DNA from: Watersipora subatra
Taxonomy: Eukaryota; Bryozoa; Gymnolaemata; Cheilostomatida; Watersiporidae
Direction of reading: 5' to 3'
Length of the DNA stretch: 64,000 nucleotides
Assembly (NCBI RefSeq): GCF_963576615.1
Contig: NC_088716.1
Location: 56,761,681 to 56,825,680 of the forward strand
The notes under the pieces were generated by a model. It was not told the origin of the DNA. It was given only the letters and a program-made list of their open reading frames with translations, and searched no databases. Made by a program: the position numbers and the translations under genes. Of this stretch, positions 50,501 through 62,500 are shown one piece after another (within the stretch, counting starts at the first letter, position 1; every line of letters begins with the position of its first letter).

Positions 50501-53500
50501 CACCAGCAAAAGGTGTTAGTACTTTTCTACTATTGAACAATACAACACTGTGTTCTGCACCAGCAAAAGCTGTTAGTAACTGTCTACTATTGATGAATAA
50601 AACACTGTGTACTGCACCAGCAAAATGTGTTAGTACTTGTCTATTAGTGAATAATAAAACACTGTGTTTTGCACCAGCAAAAGGTGTTAGTACCTATCAG
50701 TGAAAAACGATTTATTTCAGTAAAGGCCTGCCTATAACATATTTTTATAGCATAAAGATTTGTTTCGTATTAATGGTAGAAAGTTGATTGTAGGTGTCAC
50801 ACACCAAGTACACTCTGTTTGTCGGAGTGACTAGGGGCCCTTGCGAATGGCCGTTGGTGGACTTGAGGATCAACAGCCAGTGTCTTCTAGAAGCATTGTG
50901 CGGAGAGTTCAGAGGAGAGCCTGTGAAACAACATTTTCGCTCAGAAATGTTAGAGGTTAAAGCAGCAATAACTGTCAACTGCTCTTCTACTAAGATATAC
51001 CACCATACTTGGTGGGTAAGTACAAGGGTAAAGTTGAAGGAGCCATAGTTGTCAACTGCTCTCCTTCTGATATATATCACCATACTGGGTGGGTAAGTAC
51101 AAGGGTAAAGTTGAAGGAGCCATAGATGTCAGCTACTCTCCTACTGATATATACCACCATACTTGGTGGGTAAGTACAAGGGTAAAGTTGAAGGAGCCAT
51201 AGTTGTCAACTGCTCTCCTTCTGATATATATCACCATACTGGGTGGGTAAGTACAAGGGTAAAGTTGAAGGAGCCACAGATGTCAGCTACTCTCCTACTG
51301 ATATATATCATCATACTTGGTGGGTAAGTACAAGGGTAAAGTTGAAGGAGCCATAGTTGTCAACTGCTCTCCTTCTGATATATATCACCATACTTGGTGG
51401 GTAAGTACAAGGGTAAAGTTGAAGGAGCCATAGTTGTCAACTGCTCTCCTTCTGGTATATATCACCATACTTGGTGGGTAAGTACAAGGGTAAAGTTGAA
51501 GGAGCCATAGATTCAACTACTCTCCTACTGATATATATCACCATACTTGGTGGGTAAGTACAAGGGTAAAGTTGAAGGAGCCATAGATTCAACTACTCTC
51601 CTACTGATATATATCATCATACTTGGTGGGTAAGTACAAGGGTAAAGTTGAAGTAGTCATAGATGTCAACTCCTATGCTATCACTTCACTTTATAAGCTG
51701 CAGAATAAAGATGAATAAATATGATACTCTGTCACTTGAGAGCCTGTGTATAATTAAGACTTATGATCTTCATTGACTAAAGTCTTTGATGTTATAGCTT
51801 GATGAAGTCGACCCCGTTACTGGTGACACTATCAGATCAGTAAAAAACACAGAGCTGGCGAACTCTCGAGGAGAGATTCCCCAGTTTTACAAGAATTCCT
51901 CAATTCCTTCAGTCGTTGTTCCTGGAAACCGTCTTACCTACGGTCTTTACAGATTCAGCCTTAACGTCAGTATGGATGGCGAGATTGGTATTGAGACGAT
52001 TGACTTTGTTTACATCGAGATTGGTGAGTAAATAGAATGATTCAAATTTTAGCGATGCAGTAATTAAAGTTGCACCCTTTCAAAGCTTGGTTCACATAGC
52101 TGCCATCCATAATTGCTCCACATCTCCAGTGTTTGACTTATACTCTGTTTGACTTTACTAACATCTCTATCCATTTAAGATGAACCTACTCAAAATTTTA
52201 GTAGATGTTTGAGTTTATCTGACTGCCAAAATGTTTTAAAGACTAATTCAAGCGAAAGTGCGATTATGACATCTATAGTTGCACTTCGGCAAACAAGTCG
52301 ATTGAATAGAACCACATAACATTGCAACTTGAACAGGGCACAACCTGAAGAGACAGGCAACCGCAATACTAATGATGTCATTTCGGCCCGTATTTTTTTC
52401 TGAGCCTTTTAACCGCCATCAAGTTTTGTCGATCTTAATCTTGAAACATTCTGGCCGTCAGATCCTCAAGATGATCTGACTGTCAGGATGTTTAAAGATT
52501 AAAATCGACAAAGCTTGATCGAGGTTAAACGCCCAGATCAAGTAAAAGTATGATTACAACGTCTATAGTTGCAAAGATAACGACGAAATAGAAACGCGTA
52601 ACGATGTGGCTTGAACCCAGTAACCAATATCAACGATAGCGACAATGACAGTTAGTGACGTCATGTTCCACGTTATTTTTTCTGAAGCTGTTAACCATGG
52701 TCAAGTTTTGTCGATTTTAATCTTGAAACATCCTGGCAGTCAGATACCCTCAAGCATCAAAAATTGTATGCAAATGATAGAGAAATACCGACACTTTCTG
52801 ATAAAATCTACACAAACTTTGTGTAAGTTCCCCTTCAACTACTCAACATTGGTTCATATGTTATTGACTACCCATTACATATTCCATGCTATAGTCAAGT
52901 CAGACATAAAGGCGGCTGTGGTGGGAGGCGTGAGCAGACGTAAGGGCTGGGGTAAAAATGTCACATTTGATGCAATATCCGAATCCTCTGACCCTGATTA
53001 TCCTTCGGACAAGACAGGCTTTACGTGAGTACACTATACTTATCTAGCATCAAATTACTCATAGAGTAATTTCTACAAATGCAACACATTTTTCTAAGCA
53101 GAGCAAGCAAGGTTTCACTTATGTATTTCACACAAAGACAGAGGCAGCAATATTTGTTAACTACGTAATCAGTGAAATTCACAGCATGCTTTAGCACCTT
53201 CCTTTTTATTGCTGCTAGTTAAGATGACCCAAAATATTCTATGACTTCAACCTAAGTCTGCTAGTCATTTTCCATGTTGTTTTACTACATATTTGTAGTA
53301 GTTTGTCAAATTTCAGGCAATATTTTTTAGGTCAATTATTTTTAGGTCAATATTTTTAGTTCGATATTTTTTAGGTCAATATTTCTACAGTTCATGTATC
53401 TTTTGAATCTGAGCATATGCCTTCATTGATTTCTTTTTTGTTTTTGGAGTTGGTGGTACAGCAAGAGTTTGCTAAAGCCATCATTAGCCATCCTTTGCAT

Positions 53501-56500
53501 GCGGCCTAACCATCTTAGATGGAATCCTACTATAATATCACTTTTAAATCTTGGTTAGCACAAGACAGAATATTATTGTTATATATCTTGTCGCGCCACT
53601 GCGTCACTCATCGGTCTCCGGATGTGTCTGAAGTTGTTTGTCGCTACTCTGTATATTGTCAACATTTTCACATCATATTTGAAGTGCTGCATCAACCCAG
53701 CTTTTTAGATTTCGCTCATAACTTTCATTAATATATGCCTAGTAGTCCATATAGTAGCTGATATTAATAGCCGAGTTGCATTGGTTTGTCTGTTGAAAAA
53801 CTCTTTCATCAATGTGTCAGATGCTTAGAACATCACAGCCTAACAATGCATTTTCATCCGCAAACATTGTGTGAGATTTTTTATTTGACTCAACTAGTTA
53901 AAAGGCCTATTCAATGTCTCGTCTGTATTTACATACTTATCATACATCCTTAAAGGTGATATCAAGCGTAACAGTTAGGCATGATGAGAACAGTGTTAGT
54001 GTGAAGCCGCTTACCCTTGAATTACCTTTCCTTGCAATCCTTTGTGAAGGGCATCAGTCAGGGTTGTTAAGTATTCCGTCTAGCTAAATTTTTTTGGTAG
54101 TTTCCAGATGTCTCCCCATGACATCATATCGAGTGTCTGAGACCTAAACCTTCATTATCTTTGTAGATGTATTTGGCTGTGCAAGCGAGAAAATGAGAGC
54201 TGGCCAGTTTACAACGACGATTACTCGGTGGAGCTCATACCTTTTCAGGTTCTGCGTCCCTCTTACTACTATCCAGATGACTCCGGTGGTTGCTTCAGAG
54301 ACTCTGTCAACTCTTCAGGTTTGTTCTTTATTTTGCTTTTTAGTCCCCCCCAATAATGATCTTAGTCTTTCAAGCTGTTTATTTTGGCTGAATAATATTT
54401 TTTTAAGTTTTCACTAGGCGAGTGAACGCCTCGCGTGATGACTTGCAACAAGGTATTTGTCTTTGAATTTGAGTAACGCATTATTATTATTATTATCATT
54501 ATTATTATCATTATTATTATCATTATCATTATTATTATCATTATTATCATTACTGTTGTAAAGGTTTTTTTTCACAGTCCTGTGGTGGTAGGTGACTGGT
54601 TGTAGTCCATGTTGAGTCCGGGTCTTAACAAAAGGCCCAGGGATCCAACATCTTCCTCAACTCCACTAAGAGAGGACCTTCCTCAATATGTGAGCTGTTC
54701 CTAAGATGGCTGTCTTCTGTATAGTCTCAAAAGACATGTTCACTCCCACCTCCTCCAAGTATGCTATATGCCTCATTGATATTGTTCCGAGTGCACCAAT
54801 TACTATTGGTATCACTTCGGTCTTCACCTTCCACAGTCTGTTTATCTCGAACCCAAGCTCTTTGTATTTACCAATCTTCTCATCTTCCTTCTGTACTACC
54901 CTTGTGTCTCCAGGTATTGCTATGTCTATGACCTGACATTGTTTGGTTTCTTTATTTATTAGTATCAGGTCAGGTCTTCTAACTTCAATAACCTTGTCTG
55001 TCTGCACATTGAAGTCCCATAGCAGCTTCACACTTTCTCGTTCTCCAATACAGCTTCTGCACGGTGGTCGTACCATTTTTCTGTGTGGGGCAACTCATGT
55101 TTCTTGCATATGCTCCAGTGCACTGCACTTGCCACTTTGTAATGCCGCCCTTTATATTCTGTCTGTGTGATCTTACTGCATTCGCTGACCATGGAGGAAA
55201 CTGTTTCATCTTTCTGCTTGCACAATCTGCATTTCAGATCGTTTGTTGACTTTTCTATCTTGGCCTTCCTATAGTTGGTTCTTAATGCTTGATCCTGGGC
55301 AGCAATGATCAGGCTTTCAGTCTCTCGTTTGAGACATTCCCTCTTCATCCATTGCCATGTCTCCTTTGCAGCCTGATCCTCTGTCTGTCTTAGATGTTGC
55401 CCGTTCATTGGCTTATCATGCCAGTTTTGCTTTCGTTCAGTTTTCTGATGGTTGCTAAACTCTTGTCGTCCATCTTCACTGTTGGTATTTATGATCTTAC
55501 CCGCTGTTCTTATAAATTCAACCGGGCTGCCTTCTGTGTACTTTTTCGGACTGTGACTTTCGTAATTTACAGTTTCCTCAACACTCATTAATCCTCTTCC
55601 TCCTTGGTCTCTTTCAATATATACTCTATCTACATCAGATCTTGGATAAAGATCTTTATGCATTGTCAACAGTTTCCGCGTCCTTCTGTCGAGTTGCTGT
55701 AACTCAGCCTTCGTCCACTGAATAATCCCTGCTCCCTATCTGTACAAGGACACAGCCCATGTATTATCATTATTATCATTATTATTATTATCATTATTAT
55801 TATTATCATTATCATTATTATCATTATCATTATTATCATTACTGTTGTAAAGGTTTTTCTTCACAGTCGTGTGGTGGTAAGTGACTGGTTGTAGTCCATG
55901 TTGAGTCCGGGTCTTAACAAAAGGCCAAAGGATCCAACATCTTCCTCAACTCCACTAGTGTGGACCTTCCTCAAAATGTTAGCTGTTCCTAAGATGGCCG
56001 TCTTCTGTATAGTCTCAAAAGACATGTTCACTCTCACCTCCGCCAAGTATGCTACATGCCTCATTGATATTGTTCCAAGTGTACCAATTACTATTGGTAT
56101 CACTTCGGTCTTCACCTTCCACAGTCTGTTTATCTCGAACCCAAGCTCTTTGTATTTACCAATCTTCTCATCTTCCTTCTGTACTACCCTTGTGTCTCCA
56201 GGTATTGCTATGTCTATGACCTGGCACAGGTTGGTTCCTTTATTTATTAGTATAAGGTCTGGTCTTCTAGCTTCAAAAACCTTGTCTGTTTGCACATTGA
56301 AGTCCCATAGCAGCTTGACTTTCTAGTTCTCCAATACAGCTTCTGCACGGTGGTCGTACCATTTTGCTGTGTGGGGCAACTCATGTTTCTTACATATGCT
56401 CCACTGCACTGCACTTGCCACTTTATCATGCTGCCCTTTATATTCTGTCTGTGCGATCTTACTGCATTCGCTGACTATGTGGGACACTGTTTCATCTTTC

Positions 56501-59500
56501 TGCTTGCACAATCTGCATTTCGGATCGTTTGTTGACTTTTCTATCTTGGCCTTCCTATAGTTGGTTCGTAACGCTTAATCCTGGGCAGCAATGATCAGGC
56601 TTTCAGTCTCTCGTTTGAGACATCCCCTCTTCATCCATTGCCATGTTTCCTTTGCAGCTTGATCTTCTGTCTGTCTTAGATGTTGTCCGTTCATTGGTTT
56701 ATCCTGCCAGTTTTGCTTTCGTTCAGTTTTCTGATGATTTCTATACTCTTGTCGTCCATTTTCACTGTTGGTATTTATGATCCTACCTGCTGTTCTTATA
56801 AATTCGACTGGGCTGCCTTCTGTGTACTTTTTCAGACTGTGACATTCGTAATTCACAATTTCCTCAACACTCATTAATCCCCTTCCTCCTTGGTCTCTTT
56901 CAACATATACTCTATCTACATCAGATCTTGGATGAAGACCTTTATGCATTGTCATAATTATTATCATTATTATTATTATCATTATTATTATCATTATTAT
57001 TATCTAACTTATTCTAGTGAGAGGAATTGCTTGAAGAAGAACTTACACAGAATTTTAGTAAATTTTATTAGAGAGTATCGGTATTTTTATATCATTTGCA
57101 ACTTTTCTTTGCTGTTTGGGGTGGTTTGACTGACTGACGGAATTTCAAGATTCAAAGTGGCAAAACTTGGTCACAGTTAAAATGCTCAGAAAATGCTTAC
57201 GAAAAGGCAAACAGAATTGAGACATGTAATGCTGCAACTTGAACGCAATAGTCGATATAAACTAGCACAATGATAACAACTAGTGATGTCATTTCGCATG
57301 CATTTTTCCTTCTGAGGCGTCAAACATAAAAAAATTGCGATTGATAGAAAAATGCCGAGCTTTCTGATAAATTCTTTCACAATTTTTTTGTAAGGTAATT
57401 TTTAAGTCAAACAATTATTAGCTCTTGTTTAACTGTTTATACTCTAGTGCATGCTCAACACCCGCACAGATGTCTGGATTGTTGAAGGCGCTGAAGGAAT
57501 AAGGTTTTTTCACCAGAGTTTTAGTACTCATGAAAGTTTCTTGCATGTGAATTCATATTTCAGGGCGCTTTCCCATCCCGCCTTGGGGTACTCAAGATGA
57601 AGGAGGCTGTCGCTTCACTTATGACTTCTTCTATGCGTATGAAAATGAGAAAGTAGAGTTCAAGGTCATTGTTAAAAAGGACACTCGAATGAAAGAAGTG
57701 CACACATATGTAGATATAACAGAAGGAGATCCACCTGAGATAGACATTACATCCGAGGCGTAAGTCTACTAGCACTTACCTTCAATTGTACGTCTTCTTC
57801 ATCTGTAAGTCTTTTTTAGCTATAAGTCTTCTTTAATCGTAAGTAAATTATAAATCTTCAATTATTTATAGGCAATGTTTGTCAAACTGCGGAGACAAGC
57901 TGAACTATGCAGCTAAATACACAGTAGAAGCCCGTGTGACAAATGGCCGAGTTGGTACCATTTACAGCTATGAGTAAGTCTACCTATATTGACAATAGAT
58001 TACTAATGAATCTCACTTTGTCATTTGTTAGTCCGAATAAATGTTATGCGTTTTCATGATTTTTGGCTGATTACATCCAAGCTTCACACACATATACTGC
58101 CAGTTTGTTAAAGATATTTGATTTTAAAACTCTGTCTGGTTCCTGAGAACCATTCCCTTAAACGCACGCACATCCTCCTGATGAAAAATTCAAGAATGCT
58201 TTTTTACATGCAAAAAGAACAATTGCCTTCAATGAAAGCAGTGAAAGCGGGGTAGCAATTTGTCTTAAAAATCTACACGCGTTTTGTGGGCTATCTGATT
58301 TGAAATGAAAAAGTTCCAAAGGAACGGCTTGTCTATATTATATATGTAGACACTACATTAGTTTCTGCAGTCATAATGTCTTCATGACAGCTGCATAAAG
58401 CATTTGAAAACCATCATTCACACAGGTTTAGCGTGGTTTCTAAAAATCATAGAATTAACCCTCGTTCTAGGTCTGCCATGCTCTGTAATGAGTCAAACAA
58501 AATGTAGTCAGGTACAGAAGTCCCTCGATAGGAAGTGGATACTTGACAGTCTCTAAAACAATGAAAACAAAATTTTATGTACTGCAAGCAAATGACTTTC
58601 ATATACAGTCAAACATGGATAACTCGCCTACGGATAGCTCGAACAGATGGTTAATTCGAACGGTTTCTTTGGTCCCTTCCCACGTAATGATAAATTGCTA
58701 TAGATAACTCGAACTCAACACTGTTAACTCGAACTGTTTTTTTCCCAACGGCTACCGAAACGGTTGTTATCGCTTTAGAAAATCACTTTATTCCAAGCCG
58801 TAGAGGTAAACCTGAACTTTTCGTAATTCATAGGCATCGTTATTACCACCGTCGGCAAAATATTTTTGTCAACGACTTTTCTAAAGGTTTGATGAAATTT
58901 GATTTATACCAAACATCCGCTTAGCGATCGCCCTTCGGAAGTAAGGTAAAGTGAGGTAATCGTTGCATAAGCTTCAAGAAAAATCGGCTAAATTGATCAT
59001 GGGTTGAAACGCTCACAAGAAAAAGATGTCTTTTCTTTTGAGCATTTCAACAACGATCAAGTTTTTCCGATGTCAATCTAAAAAACGTCCTGGCAATAAC
59101 ATCACCTCAAACAACAAACCAATCTCAAGTGATAGAAAAATCTCTATACTTTTTGATAAAAACGTTTACATTAGAAGCATTTAATTTGAAACAAGCCATT
59201 TGTGCTTTTGGTTTATGTTATAGTTTGTATATGTACATGTATCTACTAATAAATAAGTAAATACATGGACTTGTGACAGTGCTCTGATAACTTGAACGCT
59301 CTGATAATTCGAACACTTTCGCTCGGTCCCGTGAAGTTCGAGTTATCCATGTTTGACTGTATGTCAGTGGTTCATTTTTACCTGCAGATGGAATCTCGTC
59401 CAGTATGACGATGTTGGAGAGGATGTGAATCCTTACTTTGCTTACCAGTTTGCTCACCCTGAAAAAACGTTTGATAAAGAGAAATGGCGCAACTGTGCTG

Positions 59501-62500
59501 ACTACAGTGACCTTACCCTAGAAGAAATTGAGTCAAAGCGAGCGGAAATCGGCCGGTTCATAGGTGAGTAGGTACATAGGTGAGTAGGTACATAAGTATG
59601 TAGGGGCTTAGGTACATAAGTACATTCATAAGTGCATAAGAAAGTAGGTACATAGGTGTGTAAGCGCATATGTACATAGGTACATAGGTATGTAGGCGCA
59701 TATGTACATAGGTACATGGGTATGTAGGCGCATATGTACATAAGTACATGGGTAAGTAGGCACATATGTACATAAGTACATGGGTGTGTAGGCGCATAGA
59801 TACATAGGTATGTAGGCGCATATGTACATAGATATGTAGGCGCATATGTACATAGGTGTGTAGGCGCATATATACATAGGTACATAGGTATGTAGGCACA
59901 TATGTACATAGGTAAGTGGATGCAAGTACTGCTCACGCCATGCCTTCTGTTTGTAGTGTTCAATCGTTCAGTTTTAACGTTTGCTCACTTACTTTCAGAT
60001 TTCTGCATGGCTGCTTCTACTGGATTAAACAGGCAAGCTATAACCATAGAGAAGAACCTGTTTACAGCTGCAGATGCTACTTCTACATTCTTTCTGTATG
60101 TGAAAGTGAACAGACCTCGCTCAACCACCTTTGGTTAGTAACAGTAATTATGGCTCCCAGCATACTTGTGTTGGCATAAAACAGCTCCTTACTCCGTCTT
60201 CCTCTTTTCCTTTATATCTTCTTTTTCCCTCACTGTCTTTCTTTTTCTCCCTGTCCTCTTTTTCCCCTTTCCTATCTTCCTTTTCCCCTCTCTATCCTCT
60301 TTTCCCCCTCTAATCCTCTTTTTTCCTCACTGTCTTTCTTGATCTCCCTGTCCTCTTTTTCCCTTTTCCTATCTTCCTTTTCCCCTATCTATCCTCTTTT
60401 CACTTCTCTATCCTCTTTTTCCCTCACTGTCTTTCTTTTTCTCCCTGTCCTCTTTTTCCCCTTTCCTATCTTCCTTCTCCCCTCTCTATCATCTTTTCCC
60501 CCTCTAATCCTCTTTTTTCCTCACTCTTTCTTGATCTCCCTGTCCTCTTTTTCCCCTTTACTATCTTCCATTTCCCCTCTCTATTCTTTTTCCCCTCTCT
60601 ATCCTCTTTTTCCCTCACTCTCTTTCTTTCTCTCCTTGTCCTCTTTTTCCCCTTTCCTATCTTCTTTTTCCCCTCTATCCTCTTTTCCCCTCTCTATCCT
60701 CTTTTTCCCTCACTCTCTTTCTTTCTCTCCCTGTCCTCTTTTTCCCTTTTCCTATCTTCCTTTTCCCCCTATCTATCCTCTTTTCACTTCTCTATCCTCT
60801 TTTCCCCTCACTGTCTTTCTTTCTCTCCCTGTCCTTTTTTTCCCCTTTCCTATCTTCCATTTCTCCTCTCTATTCTCTTTTTCCCTCTCTATCCTCTTTT
60901 CCCCTCTCTATCCTCTTTTTTCCTTGCTGTCTTTCTATCTCTCCCTGTTCTTCTTTTCCCTCCTTATTTATTCATGCTCATGCATCATTTTTTGGCAACT
61001 CATGCGAATAATTTATGAGGAACAAAACTAGTTGGCTTGCAGATTTTTGCCATTTCCATCTTGTAGGTGACACAAAGTTGCGGATTAACAGCATTAACAT
61101 AACCTAACTCATTAACAGCATTAACATAACCTAACTCATTAACAGCATTAACATAACCTAACTCATTTACAGCATTAACATAACCTAACTCATTAACAGC
61201 ATTAACATAACCTAACTCATTTACAGCATTAACATAACCTAACTCATTAACAGCATTAACATAACCTAACTCATTAACAGCATTAACATAACCTAACTCA
61301 TTAACAGCATTAAAATAACCTAACTCATTAACAGCATTAACATAACCTAACTCATTAACAGCATTAACATAACCTAACTCATTAACAGCATTAACATAAC
61401 CTAACTCATTAACAGCATTAACATAACCTAACTCATTAACAACATTAACATAACCTAACTCATTTACAGCATTAACATAACCTAACTCATTAACAGCATT
61501 AACATAACCTAACTCATTAACAGCATTAACATAACCTAACTCATTAACAGCATTAACATAACCTAACTCATTTACAGCATTAACATAACCTAACTCATTA
61601 ACAGCATTAACATAACCTAACTCATTTACAGCATTAACATAACCTAACTCATTAACAGCATTAACATAACCTAACTCATTAACAGCATTAACATAACCTA
61701 ACTCATTAACAGCATTAACATAACCTAACTCATTTACAGCATTAACATAACCTAACTCATTAACAGCATTAACATAACCTAACTCATTTACAGCATTAAC
61801 ATAACCTAACTCATTAACAGCATTAACATAACCTAACTCATTTACAGCATTAACATAACCTAACTCATTAACATCATTAACATAACCTAACTCATTAACA
61901 GCATTAACATAACCTAACTCATTAACAGCATTAACATAACCTAACTCATTTACAGCATTAACATAACCTAACTCATTAACAGCATTAACATAACCTAACT
62001 CATTTACAGCATTAACATAACCTAACTCATTAACAGCATTAACATAACCTAACTCATTAACAGCATTAACATAACCTAACTCATTAACAGCATTAAAATA
62101 ACCTAACTCATTAACAGCATTAACATAACCTAACTCATTAACAGCATTAACATAACCTAACTCATTAACAGCATTAACATAACCTAACTCATTAACAGCA
62201 TTAACATAACCTAACTCATTAACAGCATTAACATAACCTAACTCATTAACAACATTAACATAACCTAACTCATTAACAGCATTAACATAACCTAACTCAT
62301 TAACAGCATTAACATAACCTAACTCATCTCAGCACTCAGTTGCTGGGTTTGTCCTTCTCTCTATCTTACTCTAAATGTTATGGGTTTTTTAACATTTTCT
62401 GCCAAGCTGTCTGTCTGCATAACGCTCTTTATTGCTTCAATATAAATCATTTCCATCTATTAAAAACCTCTGTAAATTGTTAGTTTACTATTCTATAAAT

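Noticed and set aside
51016-51660. CRISPR-like array
   Set aside because: Contiguous tandem copies with no unique spacers, in an animal gene intron.
54706-56535. + strand ORFs across the retrotransposon copies
   Set aside because: Shadows of the - strand retrotransposon coding sequence.
59502-59963. Tyr/Thr/Met-rich ORFs on the - strand
   Set aside because: Direct consequence of the tacatagg-type minisatellite and partly antisense to a real exon.
60339-61031. 230-codon Ser/Phe/Leu/Pro-rich ORF
   Set aside because: Translation of a polypyrimidine tract; any C/T-only sequence avoids stop codons.
61087-62328. Interstitial telomeric repeat
   Set aside because: Contains ttaggtta on the reverse strand but the unit is 27 bp and lacks TTAGGG or a known telomere unit.
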